Assembly (NCBI GenBank): GCA_019420425.1
Contig: JAHZHG010000078.1
Coordinates: forward strand, 1 to 9,691
Source: Clostridiales bacterium
GTDB lineage: Bacteria; Bacillota; Clostridia; Lachnospirales; Lachnospiraceae
Length of the DNA: 9,691 nt
Direction: 5' to 3'
The first letter of the stretch is position 1. Each line of letters opens with the position of its first letter. The position numbers and the translations under genes are program-made. Below the pieces are notes generated by a model. The model ran no database searches, was not told where the DNA came from, and was given only the letters and a program-made list of their open reading frames with translations. This document shows positions 1 to 8,040 of this stretch, piece after piece.

Positions 1-357
1 CTGTTAAACGATCTTCGGGAAACCGTGGCTCTTGCAAAGGCTGCGGGGATTGCAGATGATAAGATCATGCTGGATCCCGGCGTAGGCTTTGGAAAAACCT
101 ATGAAAACAATCTGGAGGTTATTGCAAGGCTGGATGAGCTGAAGGCTCTGGGCTATCCGGTACTCCTTGGTACCTCACGGAAGTCCGTGGTGGGACTGAC
201 CCTGGATGTGCCCGCCAACCAGCGCGTGGAGGGAACCCTGGTAACCACGGTGTACGGCGTGCAGAAGGGGGCCGCCTTCATCCGTGTACACGACGTGCAG
301 GCCAATGCCCGCGCGATCAAAATGACCCAGGCGATTATGGAAGGCAGGAAGAGATAA
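1..357 (+). CDS. folP: Dihydropteroate synthase, C-terminal part (5' end outside window)
   Basis: Dihydropteroate synthase joins 6-hydroxymethyl-dihydropterin pyrophosphate to p-aminobenzoate in cytosolic folate synthesis and is the sulfonamide target. The reading frame is open from base 1, so the start lies upstream. About 118 residues are visible of the roughly 270 usual for the family. Seen directly: the DPGVGFGK pterin-site motif, then LLGTSRKS with the conserved Ser-Arg-Lys, then the closing RVHDV motif with the Arg and His that bind pyrophosphate. These three motifs in this order are diagnostic of the TIM-barrel C-terminal half. It ends in TAA, 2 bases before the folB-folK start, so the two are surely cotranscribed. 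A GTG at base 25 lies inside the domain and is not a real start. Confidence 0.95.
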   Translation: MLNDLRETVALAKAAGIADDKIMLDPGVGFGKTYENNLEVIARLDELKALGYPVLLGTSRKSVVGLTLDVPANQRVEGTLVTTVYGVQKGAAFIRVHDVQANARAIKMTQAIMEGRKR

Positions 358-359
358 TT

Positions 360-1190
360 ATGGATAAAATCATCATTAAAGATCTGGAAGTGTTTGCCAA
401 CCACGGCGTATTTCCGGAGGAGAACCGGCTGGGCCAGAAATTTGTGATCACGGCCGTGATGCATACCAATACCCGTGCGGCCGGGATGACCGATGAGCTG
501 AAGCAGTCCATCCACTACGGAGAGGTGAGCCAGTTTATCACCAAATTCATGAAGGAACACACCTACAAGCTGATCGAGACGGCGGCTGAGCAGCTGGCCT
601 GGGCCATGCTGAGCGAAATTCCTCTGCTGGAGCGTGTGGATCTGACGATAAAAAAGCCATGGGCTCCGGTGGGACTGCCTGTGGATACGGTGGCGGTGGA
701 GATCAGCCGGAGCTGGCATACGGCGTATATTGCCTTCGGCTCCAACCTGGGAGACCAGGAGGGCTTTATCCGCATGGGCATTGCCGAGCTGGGCAAGCGT
801 CCCGGCTGCAGGGTGACGAAAGTATCTGACTTTATTGTCACCCCGCCCTACGGGGAGGTGCAGAACCAGCCGGACTTTTTAAACGGCTGTCTGGAGCTGC
901 GCACGCTGCTTACCCCGGGAGAGCTGCTGGTGTGGCTCCACGAAATCGAGCAGATGGCCGGCCGGGAGCGGCTGATCCACTGGGGACCGAGAACGCTGGA
1001 TCTGGATATCCTCCTGTACGATCAGGAGATTGTGGATACGGAGGAGTTGACCATTCCCCACGTGGAGATGCACAAGCGTGCCTTTGTCCTTGTTCCCCTG
1101 GCGCAGATTGCGCCCTATGCGAGAAATCCGGTACTGAACCGGACGGCCGCACAGCTTTTGGCCGCCCTTGGAGGAAAAACGAATGATTGA
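360..1190 (+). CDS. folK: Bifunctional dihydroneopterin aldolase / HPPK (FolB-FolK fusion)
   Basis: This 276-residue protein fuses two successive cytosolic folate enzymes. Residues 1 to about 118 are dihydroneopterin aldolase (FolB), which cleaves dihydroneopterin to 6-hydroxymethyl-dihydropterin and glycolaldehyde. By alignment to the family, E21, Y53 (in HYGEV) and K99 (in KKPWAP) match the catalytic and substrate residues. Residues from about 122 are 6-hydroxymethyl-dihydropterin pyrophosphokinase (FolK), which makes the FolP substrate. It shows AYIAFGSNLGD, FLNG, WGPRTLDLDILLYD with Asp214 and Asp216 as the magnesium ligands, and PHVEMHKRAFVLVPL. Both domains are of normal length, so this is a true fusion and not a readthrough. 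The ATG at 360 follows AGGAAGAG and starts 2 bases after folP. The 3' end overlaps pheA by 8 bases. FolBK fusions are known in Firmicutes. Confidence 0.95.
   Translation: MDKIIIKDLEVFANHGVFPEENRLGQKFVITAVMHTNTRAAGMTDELKQSIHYGEVSQFITKFMKEHTYKLIETAAEQLAWAMLSEIPLLERVDLTIKKPWAPVGLPVDTVAVEISRSWHTAYIAFGSNLGDQEGFIRMGIAELGKRPGCRVTKVSDFIVTPPYGEVQNQPDFLNGCLELRTLLTPGELLVWLHEIEQMAGRERLIHWGPRTLDLDILLYDQEIVDTEELTIPHVEMHKRAFVLVPLAQIAPYARNPVLNRTAAQLLAALGGKTND
1170..1174 (+). promoter_or_regulatory. Ribosome binding site of pheA, decides the start
   Basis: GGAGG lies inside the end of folBK, 8 bases before the ATG at 1183. A TTG at 1168 in the same frame would give a protein five residues longer, but it overlaps this Shine-Dalgarno sequence and has no site of its own. 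The ATG at 1183 is therefore preferred. Start and stop are interlocked (ATGATTGA), which suggests translational coupling to folBK. Confidence 0.8.
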
Positions 1191-2313
1191 ACTGACTGAG
1201 CTGCGAGAGGAAATAGACAAGATCGACCGACAGATTGTGGAGCTGTTTGAACAGCGGATGGAGGTCAGCGCAAAGGTAGCCGAATACAAAATCAACGCAG
1301 GAAAAAAGGTATTTGACAAGGAACGGGAACGCTCTAAGCTGGAAACGCTCCAGGGCCTTGCCCACAGCGATTTCAACCGTCATGGCGTAAACGAGCTGTT
1401 CCAGCAGATCATGTCCATGAGCCGGAAGCTCCAGTACCAGCTGCTGGCACAGAACGGAGTGGCGGGCCGTATGCCCTTTATTGCGGTAGACGACATTGAG
1501 CGGGAAAATGTCCGGGTTGTATACCAGGGCGTGGAGGGAGCGTACAGCCATGAGGCCATGCGCCGTTATTTTGGCGAACAGGTAAACTGCTTCCACGTGG
1601 AGACCTGGCGGGATGCCATGGAAGCCATTTCCGAAGGGGCAGCGGACTATGCCGTCCTGCCCATTGAGAACTCCTCCGCAGGAATCGTGGCCGACAATTT
1701 TGATCTGCTGGTGGATTTTGAAAATTATATCGTGGGCGAACAGGTGATCAAATGCGAGCACGCCCTTCTGGGACTGCCGGGAACGAAGCTGTCGGATATC
1801 CGAAAGGTATATTCCCATCCCCAGGCCCTTTCTCAGTGCAGCCGGTATCTGGATATGCACCGGGAATGGGAGCGGCTGCCCTACAGCAATACGGCTGTGG
1901 CGGCTAAAAAAGTGGCGGAGGACGGGGACCGCGCCCAGGCGGCGATTGCCTCAACCTTTGCGGCTAAGCAGTTCGGACTGGAGGTGCTGGCCGAGAAGGT
2001 ATATCACAACGAGGCCAATTCCACCCGGTTTATCGTGGTGACAAACCAGCGGATATTCAAAAAGGATGCGGAAAAGATCAGCATCTGCTTTGAACTGCCG
2101 CACACCAGCGGAACGCTGTACAATATTCTGTCCCACTTTATCTACAACAACCTGAATATGTACCGGATCGAGTCCAGGCCGATTCTCGGCCGCAACTGGG
2201 AATACCGGTTCTTTATCGATTTTGTGGGAAATTTGTCCGAGAGCGCAGTAAAAAATGCCCTTCGGGGAATCCGGGAAGAGGCAATCAACATGAAAATTCT
2301 CGGAAATTATTAA
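1183..2313 (+). CDS. pheA: Bifunctional chorismate mutase / prephenate dehydratase (P-protein)
   Basis: A 376-residue cytosolic enzyme that converts chorismate to prephenate and prephenate to phenylpyruvate, the committed branch to phenylalanine. Residues 1 to about 86 are an all-helical AroQ chorismate mutase. R8, R25, K36, D45, R48 and E49 line up with the active-site residues of E. coli PheA at a constant offset of three. Residues about 109-287 are the prephenate dehydratase domain, with YQGVEGAYSHEA, LPIENSSAG, YSHPQALSQC and the catalytic TRF motif at 281-283. Residues about 298-376 are an ACT regulatory domain with ESRP at 330-333, the usual sign of phenylalanine feedback control. The second effector motif, normally GAL, reads GTL at 310-312. 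The gene overlaps folBK by 8 bases and lies 19 bases before the DUF815 gene. Chorismate also feeds p-aminobenzoate for folate, which may explain its place here. Confidence 0.96.
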   Translation: MIELTELREEIDKIDRQIVELFEQRMEVSAKVAEYKINAGKKVFDKERERSKLETLQGLAHSDFNRHGVNELFQQIMSMSRKLQYQLLAQNGVAGRMPFIAVDDIERENVRVVYQGVEGAYSHEAMRRYFGEQVNCFHVETWRDAMEAISEGAADYAVLPIENSSAGIVADNFDLLVDFENYIVGEQVIKCEHALLGLPGTKLSDIRKVYSHPQALSQCSRYLDMHREWERLPYSNTAVAAKKVAEDGDRAQAAIASTFAAKQFGLEVLAEKVYHNEANSTRFIVVTNQRIFKKDAEKISICFELPHTSGTLYNILSHFIYNNLNMYRIESRPILGRNWEYRFFIDFVGNLSESAVKNALRGIREEAINMKILGNY

Positions 2314-2332
2314 TCTACACAGGAGAACAGGA

Positions 2333-3643
2333 ATGGAACGACTGATTGTATACCGGAATATGGAGAACGGAGAGCTGCTGCGGGAGATGTCCGCCCTGCG
2401 CAGGGAAGCAAAGTGCCGGAAGCCAGAGGATATAGAAAAAAAAGCAGAGCTTAAGGAACGGCTGTACGGCTGCCTGAACCGCCTGATTGCCCTGGCCGGG
2501 GAGTACGGCCTGGAAAACAATCTGTGGCACAACTACCTGACCCTTCTGCTGGTGAACCATGAGAATGTATTTTCCACCTCCTGCGAAATCCGCGGGGCAG
2601 TGGAGGGCAGCATCAACGAACTGGTGCACCACGATTTTGCCATATTCCGGGAGATGTTTGCCTGGGATCTGGAGGGGCTGGGAGAGGAGCTGGGCGTTGG
2701 CCATGTGCATACGTTTCTCCATTATTCCAGCATCAACGGCAGGAGCAAGATGTACAACAAGCGTATCCGGGACCGGATCTGTACCTTGAGCATCGCTCTG
2801 GCAAAGGCAGAGAATACAGAAGAATTTATGGCGGACATGGTGCAGTTCTACAAGGAATTTGGCGTGGGCAAGCTGGGACTGCATAAGGCGTTCCGTGTAG
2901 CCCGTTTAGGAGATCAGGTACAGATTGTCCCGATTACCAACATTGCCCATGTGTATCTGGATGATCTTGTGGGCTACGAGATTCCAAAGAAAAAGCTGAT
3001 TGACAACACGGAGGCCTTTGTCCAGGGCCGAAAAGCGAACAACTGTCTGCTTTTCGGCGATGCCGGCACCGGAAAATCCTCCAGCATCAAGGGCATTCTG
3101 AACCAGTATTACGATCAGGGCCTGCGGATTATCGAGATTTACAAGCACCAGTTCCAGGATCTGAACGATGTGATCGCCCAGATCAAAAACCGGAATTACA
3201 AATTTATCATTTACATGGATGATCTTTCCTTTGAGGAATTCGAAATCGAATATAAATACTTAAAAGCAGTGATTGAGGGCGGACTGGAGAAAAAGCCGGA
3301 GAATATCCTGATCTACGCCACCTCTAACCGGCGGCATCTGATCAAGGAGACCTTTGACGACAAGCTGGGACGCAGGGATGAGCTGCACTCCTCGGATACC
3401 GTTCAGGAAAAGCTTTCCCTGGTATCCCGGTTTGGCGTGACAATTTTCTTCTGTGCGCCGGATAAAAAGGAGTATCAGCAGATCGTGCGGACGCTGGCCG
3501 AACGCTATGGCGTGACCATGCCGGAGGAGGAGCTTTTGCAGGAAGCCAACAAGTGGGAAATCAGTCACGGGGGGCTGTCGGGGCGCAGCGCCCAGCAGTT
3601 CGTGGACTATTTACTGGGACAGCAGAAATCGGGTAGGGAGTGA
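2333..3643 (+). CDS. DUF815 family AAA-type ATPase, function unknown
   Basis: A 436-residue protein recognised as a DUF815 P-loop ATPase. The Walker A motif GDAGTGKS lies at residues 242-249. Walker B is FIIYMDDL, with Asp296 and Asp297. A sensor-1-like Asn sits in IYATSNRRHLI, and a sensor-2-like Arg may lie in the C-terminal GLSGRSAQQFVDYL. The first roughly 200 residues are a separate, mostly helical and charged region without a motif I recognise; as I recall, many DUF815 proteins lack this length. No signal peptide or membrane segment is visible, so it is probably cytosolic. The ATG at 2333 has AGGAGA 6 bases upstream. The gene ends 5 bases before the Ppx gene, so it probably belongs to the polyphosphate gene group. 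Its substrate is unknown; a remodelling or loading role is only inferred from the AAA fold. It could equally be unrelated to polyphosphate. Confidence 0.88.
   Translation: MERLIVYRNMENGELLREMSALRREAKCRKPEDIEKKAELKERLYGCLNRLIALAGEYGLENNLWHNYLTLLLVNHENVFSTSCEIRGAVEGSINELVHHDFAIFREMFAWDLEGLGEELGVGHVHTFLHYSSINGRSKMYNKRIRDRICTLSIALAKAENTEEFMADMVQFYKEFGVGKLGLHKAFRVARLGDQVQIVPITNIAHVYLDDLVGYEIPKKKLIDNTEAFVQGRKANNCLLFGDAGTGKSSSIKGILNQYYDQGLRIIEIYKHQFQDLNDVIAQIKNRNYKFIIYMDDLSFEEFEIEYKYLKAVIEGGLEKKPENILIYATSNRRHLIKETFDDKLGRRDELHSSDTVQEKLSLVSRFGVTIFFCAPDKKEYQQIVRTLAERYGVTMPEEELLQEANKWEISHGGLSGRSAQQFVDYLLGQQKSGRE
3636..3640 (+). promoter_or_regulatory. Ribosome binding site of the ppx gene, decides the start
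   Basis: GGGAG ends 8 bases before the ATG at 3649, overlapping the 3' end of the DUF815 gene. A GTG at 3640 in the same frame would add three residues but overlaps this site. The ATG is therefore the better start. Confidence 0.7.
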
Positions 3644-3648
3644 GACCT

Positions 3649-5193
3649 ATGGCAGTGAAGATATTTGCGGCAATACTGATCGGTTCATCAGAAACCGAAA
3701 TGAAAATTTTTGAGTTCACCTCCAGAAAGGGCATGAAAGAGGTGGATTGCATGAGCACCCGCCTGGATCTGGGCGTAGATGCCTATCGGAACGGCAAAAT
3801 CAGCGTGGATAAGCTGGAGGAGCTGTGTCTGATTCTGCGGGAGTTCAAGCGGAACATGAACGCGTACCGGGTGGACGCCTACCGCCTGTGCGCCACCAGC
3901 GCCTTCCGCGAGACGAAAAACATGCTGATCATGAAGGACTACATCGAACGCCGTACCGGGCTGTCCATCGAGGTGCTGAGCAACTCGGAGCAGCGCTTCC
4001 TGGATTACAAGTCCATTGCGTCGGAGACGGAGGAGTTTCAGAATATCATCAAAAACGGCACGATTATTGTGGATGTGGGCGGAAGCAGCCTTCAGGTGTC
4101 CCTGTTTGACAAGGACAAGCTGATGACCACCCAGAATATCCACCTGGGCAACGTAAAGACCAGGGAGAAGCTTTACGGCCTGGAGCGGGACAGCCGTCAT
4201 TTTGAGCGGATGCTGACCGAGCTGGTGAATCACGAGATCGCTGGGTTTAAAAAGCTGCATCTGAAGGACCGGGCGATCAAAAACCTGATCGTAGTGGGCG
4301 GAAACCTGATCGAGATGCTGAAAGGGCATATGCTTCCGGGCAAGAAGATCATTTCCGTAACCAAGGAGCAGTACAGGGAAATTTACGAGAAGGTCGTATA
4401 TCTGAATCCCCAGGACATTGCGGATCAGTTCGGGCTTCCCTACGAGTATACCTCTCTGGTGGTGCCCTCGGCGATTATCTGCAAATGCCTGGGCGAGCAG
4501 CTGGAGGCAGACACGCTCTGGCTGCCCCTGATGTCATTAAACGACGGCATGGCATATGATTACGGGGAGAAGAACAAGCTGATTCCCCGCGCCCACGACT
4601 TTGAAGAGGATATCATCATCGCGGCCAGAAATATTTCCAAGAGATACAAGTGCAGCCAGTCCCATATCCGGAATCTGGAGGAGCTGGGACTTGGCATATT
4701 TGATAAGGTGGGAAAGGCCAACGGCCTGACCACAAGGGACCGCCTGCTTCTGCAGATCGCGGTGATTCTGCACAGCTGCGGAAAATACATCAGTCTGGCC
4801 GGTGTGGCCGAATGTGCCTACAACATCATTATGGCGACGGAGATCATCGGGCTCTCCCATGAGGAGCGGGAGATTATCGCCAATGTGGTGAAATTCAACA
4901 CCCTGGAATTTACGTATTTCGGAGTAATGGCATCCAGCGGCGGGATCAGCCGGGAGGAATATCTGCGGATTGCCAAGCTGACCGCCATTCTGCGCATCGC
5001 CAATGCCATGGACAGAAGCCACCGCCAGAAATGTAAGGGGGCGGCGATTAATCTGAAGGATCAGAAGCTGACGATCCTGGTGGATACCCAGGAGGATCTG
5101 ACCCTGGAAAAGGGCGAATTTGCAGAAAAAAGTGAATTTTTCGAGGAAGTTTTCCATATCCGCCCTGTGCTGAAGCAGAAAAAACGTATATAG
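3649..5193 (+). CDS. ppx: Ppx/GppA-type phosphatase (exopolyphosphatase-like) with degenerate HD domain
   Basis: A 514-residue cytosolic protein of the Ppx/GppA family. Members release phosphate from polyphosphate or from pppGpp; the window does not tell which. The N-terminal actin-like ATPase fold (about 1-300) shows CATSAFRE, then SNSEQRF with Glu114 at the position of the E. coli catalytic Glu121, then the phosphate loop DVGGSS at 142-147, and later IVVGGN. At the family motif GGGSTE the glutamate is replaced by Gln149. The C-terminal half (from about 320) resembles the helical HD-type domain, but the expected HD pair reads His375-Ser376 in LHSCGKYIS, and the downstream His-His motif is absent (VAEC). 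Hydrolysis is therefore uncertain, and the protein may be a sensor or have changed specificity. It lies 5 bases after DUF815 and 12 bases before ppk1, a classic polyphosphate pairing. The stop is TAG, the only stop of this type at a gene end here. Confidence 0.85.
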   Translation: MAVKIFAAILIGSSETEMKIFEFTSRKGMKEVDCMSTRLDLGVDAYRNGKISVDKLEELCLILREFKRNMNAYRVDAYRLCATSAFRETKNMLIMKDYIERRTGLSIEVLSNSEQRFLDYKSIASETEEFQNIIKNGTIIVDVGGSSLQVSLFDKDKLMTTQNIHLGNVKTREKLYGLERDSRHFERMLTELVNHEIAGFKKLHLKDRAIKNLIVVGGNLIEMLKGHMLPGKKIISVTKEQYREIYEKVVYLNPQDIADQFGLPYEYTSLVVPSAIICKCLGEQLEADTLWLPLMSLNDGMAYDYGEKNKLIPRAHDFEEDIIIAARNISKRYKCSQSHIRNLEELGLGIFDKVGKANGLTTRDRLLLQIAVILHSCGKYISLAGVAECAYNIIMATEIIGLSHEEREIIANVVKFNTLEFTYFGVMASSGGISREEYLRIAKLTAILRIANAMDRSHRQKCKGAAINLKDQKLTILVDTQEDLTLEKGEFAEKSEFFEEVFHIRPVLKQKKRI

Positions 5194-5197
5194 GAGG
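5192..5197 (+). promoter_or_regulatory. Perfect Shine-Dalgarno of ppk1 overlapping the ppx stop codon
   Basis: AGGAGG begins at the second base of the ppx TAG stop and lies 8 bases before the ppk1 ATG at 5206. The overlap suggests tight translational coupling of ppx and ppk1. It also argues that the TAG at 5191 is a genuine stop. Confidence 0.85.
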
Positions 5198-5205
5198 GAA
5201 GCGTT

Positions 5206-7363
5206 ATGGCGATTGCCGATTTTGATAAAACAGAGTATTTTACTAACCGTGAATCCAGCTGGCTCCAGTTTAACAGCCGTGTGCTCAGCGAGGCCAGAGA
5301 TAAAAGCCTGCCGCTGTTTGAACGGCTGAAATTCTTAAGCATCACTTCGTCAAACCTGGATGAGTTTTTCATGATCCGTGTGGCTTCCCTGAAGGATATG
5401 GTTCATGCCAAATATGCAAAGCCGGATATTGCCGGGATGACGCCGACAGAGCAGCTGACCCGGATCGGCGAGGAGGCCCACGAGCTGGTGCGCCTGCAGT
5501 ACACTACCTACAACCGGTCTCTGCTTCCGGCCTTAAAAAACAACGGCATAGAGATTGTCCCGGATCATGAGAGCCTGAATGACGAACAGAAGGCGTATGT
5601 GGATCAGTATTTTGAGGAAAATATTTATCCGGTGCTGACCCCCATGGCGGTGGATTCCTCAAGGCCGTTTCCGCTGATCCGCAACAAATCCCTGAATATC
5701 GGGGCGCTGATTTCCGTAAAGGCGGACAGGCTTGGCGTGAAGGCCAGAAGCGATCAGGAGGGGAAGGAAAAAGAAAAGGAGCAGAAAAAGGAGACAGAAT
5801 TTGCCACCGTCCAGGTGCCCTCCGTGCTGCCCAGATTTGTAGAGCTGCCCTCCGCACCGGACAGTGAATGCCGTTCCTTTATTCTCCTGGAGGAAATTAT
5901 CGAGAGGAATATTGCTCAGCTGTTTTTGAATTACGACGTGATCTGCGCCCATCCGTACCGGATCATGCGCAACGCCGATCTGACCATTGACGAGGATGAG
6001 GCGGCCGATCTGCTCAAGGAGATCCAGAAGCAGTTAAAGAAGCGTCAGTGGGGAGAGGTCATCCGTCTGGAGATTGACGACGGAATGGATCCGAAGCTGT
6101 TAAAGGTGCTGAAGCGGGAGCTGAACGTAAAAGAGGAGGATCTTTACCGGATCAACGGACCGCTGGATCTGACCTTCCTGATGAAGCTGTACGGGCTGGA
6201 CGGTGTGGATCACTTAAAGGAAAAGCCCTACAAGCCCCAGCCTGTACCGGCTCTGCCCCAGGGCTGTGATTTATTCGAAGAAATCCGAAAGCACGATATT
6301 TTGCTGCACCATCCGTATATGACCTTTGAGCCGGTGGTGGATTTTGTCCGCAAGGCGGCGGTTGACCCGCAGGTGCTGGCCATTAAGCAGACCCTCTACC
6401 GGGTCAGCGGAAATTCGCCGATCGTGGCGGCCCTGGCCCAGGCGGCGGAAAACGGCAAGCAGGTGTCTGTGCTTGTAGAGCTGAAGGCCCGTTTTGATGA
6501 GGAGAACAATATTCTCTGGGCGAAGATGCTGGAGAAGGCAGGCTGCCATGTCATCTACGGCCTGATCGGACTGAAAACCCACAGCAAGATTACGCTGGTG
6601 GTGCGCCGGGAGGAGGAGGGTATCCGCAGATATGTCCATCTGGGCACCGGAAACTACAACGACTCCACGGCCAAGCTGTATACAGACTGCGGGATTCTCA
6701 CCTGCTCCGAGCCCTTCGGCGAGGATGCGACCGCCGTGTTTAATATGCTTTCCGGATATTCCGAGCCAAAGAGCTGGAACCGTCTGGTGCTGGCGCAGAT
6801 CTGGCTGCGCGGCCGGTTCATCCGGCTGATTCAGCGGGAGACGGAAAACGCCCTGGCCGGAAAACCGGCCCGGATTATCGCCAAGATGAACTCCCTGTGC
6901 GACAAGGAAATCATCCAGTATCTCTATGAGGCCTCCGCGGCAGGCGTGGAGATCGATCTGATCATCCGCGGAATATGCTGCCTGAAAACAGGTATCCCGG
7001 GCGTCAGCGAGCATATCCGGGTACGCTCAATCGTGGGCACCTTCCTGGAGCACAGCCGGATTTTCTACTTCCAGAACGGCGGCCTGGATGCCGAGAAATC
7101 TGGACAAGCGTGTGGAAATCCTGTTCCCGGTGGAGCAGGAGGACATAAAGGCTGAGGTAATGCATATTCTGAATGTCCAGCTGGAGGATACGCTGAAGGC
7201 CCATATCCTGAATAAGGACGGAAAGTACGAGCGGGTAGACAGGCGGGGCAAGACGCCGATGGCATCCCAGCTGTATTTCTGTGAGGAGGCCGTGCAGCGG
7301 GCGGCAAAGACGGAAACCCCGGCAAACAGCCGGGTATTTGTGCCGGCTGAGCCGCTGGAATGA
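5206..7363 (+). pseudogene. ppk1: Polyphosphate kinase 1, frameshifted near its 3' end
   Basis: Ppk1 reversibly makes inorganic polyphosphate from ATP. The first reading frame runs 5206-7155 (649 codons, the last 24 out of register). It has the N-terminal NRESSWLQFN and SNLDEFFMIRV motifs, the head domain with HPYRIMRNADL, and the catalytic phospholipase-D-like domains. His459 in KTHSKI matches the phosphorylated histidine of the family, and His616 in FLEHSR the second one. The frame is lost after FYFQNGG at about 7083. The true C-terminus continues in the next frame from about 7085 (WMPRNLDKRVEILFPVE) to the TGA at 7361. The family has about ten residues (Y/F-x-S-S-A-D type) between these points that are missing here, so this is a deletion rather than a programmed shift; about 29 bases is my estimate. 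A Lys/Glu-rich insertion of about 19 residues lies at 180-198. The restart ATG at 7088 has no ribosome binding site. Activity of the product is doubtful. Confidence 0.9.
7081..7087 (+). other. Frame-breaking deletion junction in ppk1
   Basis: Upstream codons fall in one frame (…Asn-Gly-Gly ending at 7083) and downstream codons in the next (Trp at 7085-7087, then Met-Pro-Arg-Asn). The C at 7084 fits the third base of the Asp codon that normally precedes this Trp. The loss would then be nine codons plus two bases, about 29 bases, using E. coli Ppk spacing. The frame change requires a loss of 3n+2 bases or a gain of 3n+1. No slippery heptamer is seen. Confidence 0.75.
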
Positions 7364-8040
7364 GCAATGGAGGGTTGACATGTATCGTGACCATACAAAG
7401 GTAATACGGATCGGGGACCGCGTGATCGGCGGGGGAAATCCCATCCTGATCCAGTCCATGACCAATACAAGGACAGAGGATGCGGCCGCTACGGTGGAGC
7501 AGATCAGCCGTCTGGCGGACGCGGGCTGCGAAATCATCCGCTGCGCCGTACCCACCATGGAGGCGGCGCAGGCCTTAAAGGAGATCAAAAAGGCCTGCCC
7601 GATCCCCCTGGTGGCGGACATCCACTTTGACTACCGCCTGGCCATCGCGGCCATGGAAAACGGGGCCGACAAGATCCGGATCAACCCGGGCAACATCGGC
7701 TCTGCAGAGCGGGTAAAGGCTGTGGTGGACGTGGCGAAGGAGCGGCAGATTCCCATCCGGGTGGGGGTAAACAGCGGCTCCCTGGAAAAGGAGCTGGTGG
7801 AAAAATACCACGGGGTGACCGCGGAGGGACTTGTGGAGAGCGCGCTTTCCAAGGTAAAGCTGATCGAGGATATGGACTATGATAATCTGGTGATCAGCAT
7901 CAAATCCTCCGACGTCATGATGTGTGCAAGGGCCCATGAGCTGATCGCAGAAAAGAGCAGCTATCCGCTGCATGTGGGGATCACCGAGGCGGGTACGCTG
8001 TATTCCGGCAATATAAAGTCTGCCGTAGGCTTGGGCATTA

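Noticed and set aside
910..1860. Long minus-strand open frame (316 codons) opposite folK and pheA
   Set aside because: It lies entirely opposite two well-identified enzymes, shows no protein family motif and has no supporting ribosome binding site. It is a byproduct of codon bias in GC-rich coding DNA.
3640..3648. Alternative GTG start for ppx at 3640
   Set aside because: It overlaps the likely Shine-Dalgarno sequence and the DUF815 stop, while the ATG at 3649 is correctly spaced from GGGAG.
3688..4329. Minus-strand open frame (213 codons) opposite ppx
   Set aside because: It is antisense to the conserved Ppx actin-like domain and has no recognisable motif.
6271..7014. Minus-strand open frame (247 codons) opposite ppk1
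   Set aside because: The plus strand encodes the conserved Ppk1 catalytic domains here, and the antisense translation has no recognisable domain.
7076..7090. Programmed ribosomal frameshift in ppk1
   Set aside because: No slippery heptamer is visible, and conserved residues are missing at the junction, so shifting frame would not restore a normal protein.
7318..7334. Perfect 6-bp GC hairpin (CCCGGC, loop AAACA, GCCGGG) as a possible terminator
   Set aside because: It is followed by TATTTGTG rather than a run of T, lies inside the ppk1 3' coding end, and tightly spaced genes follow.
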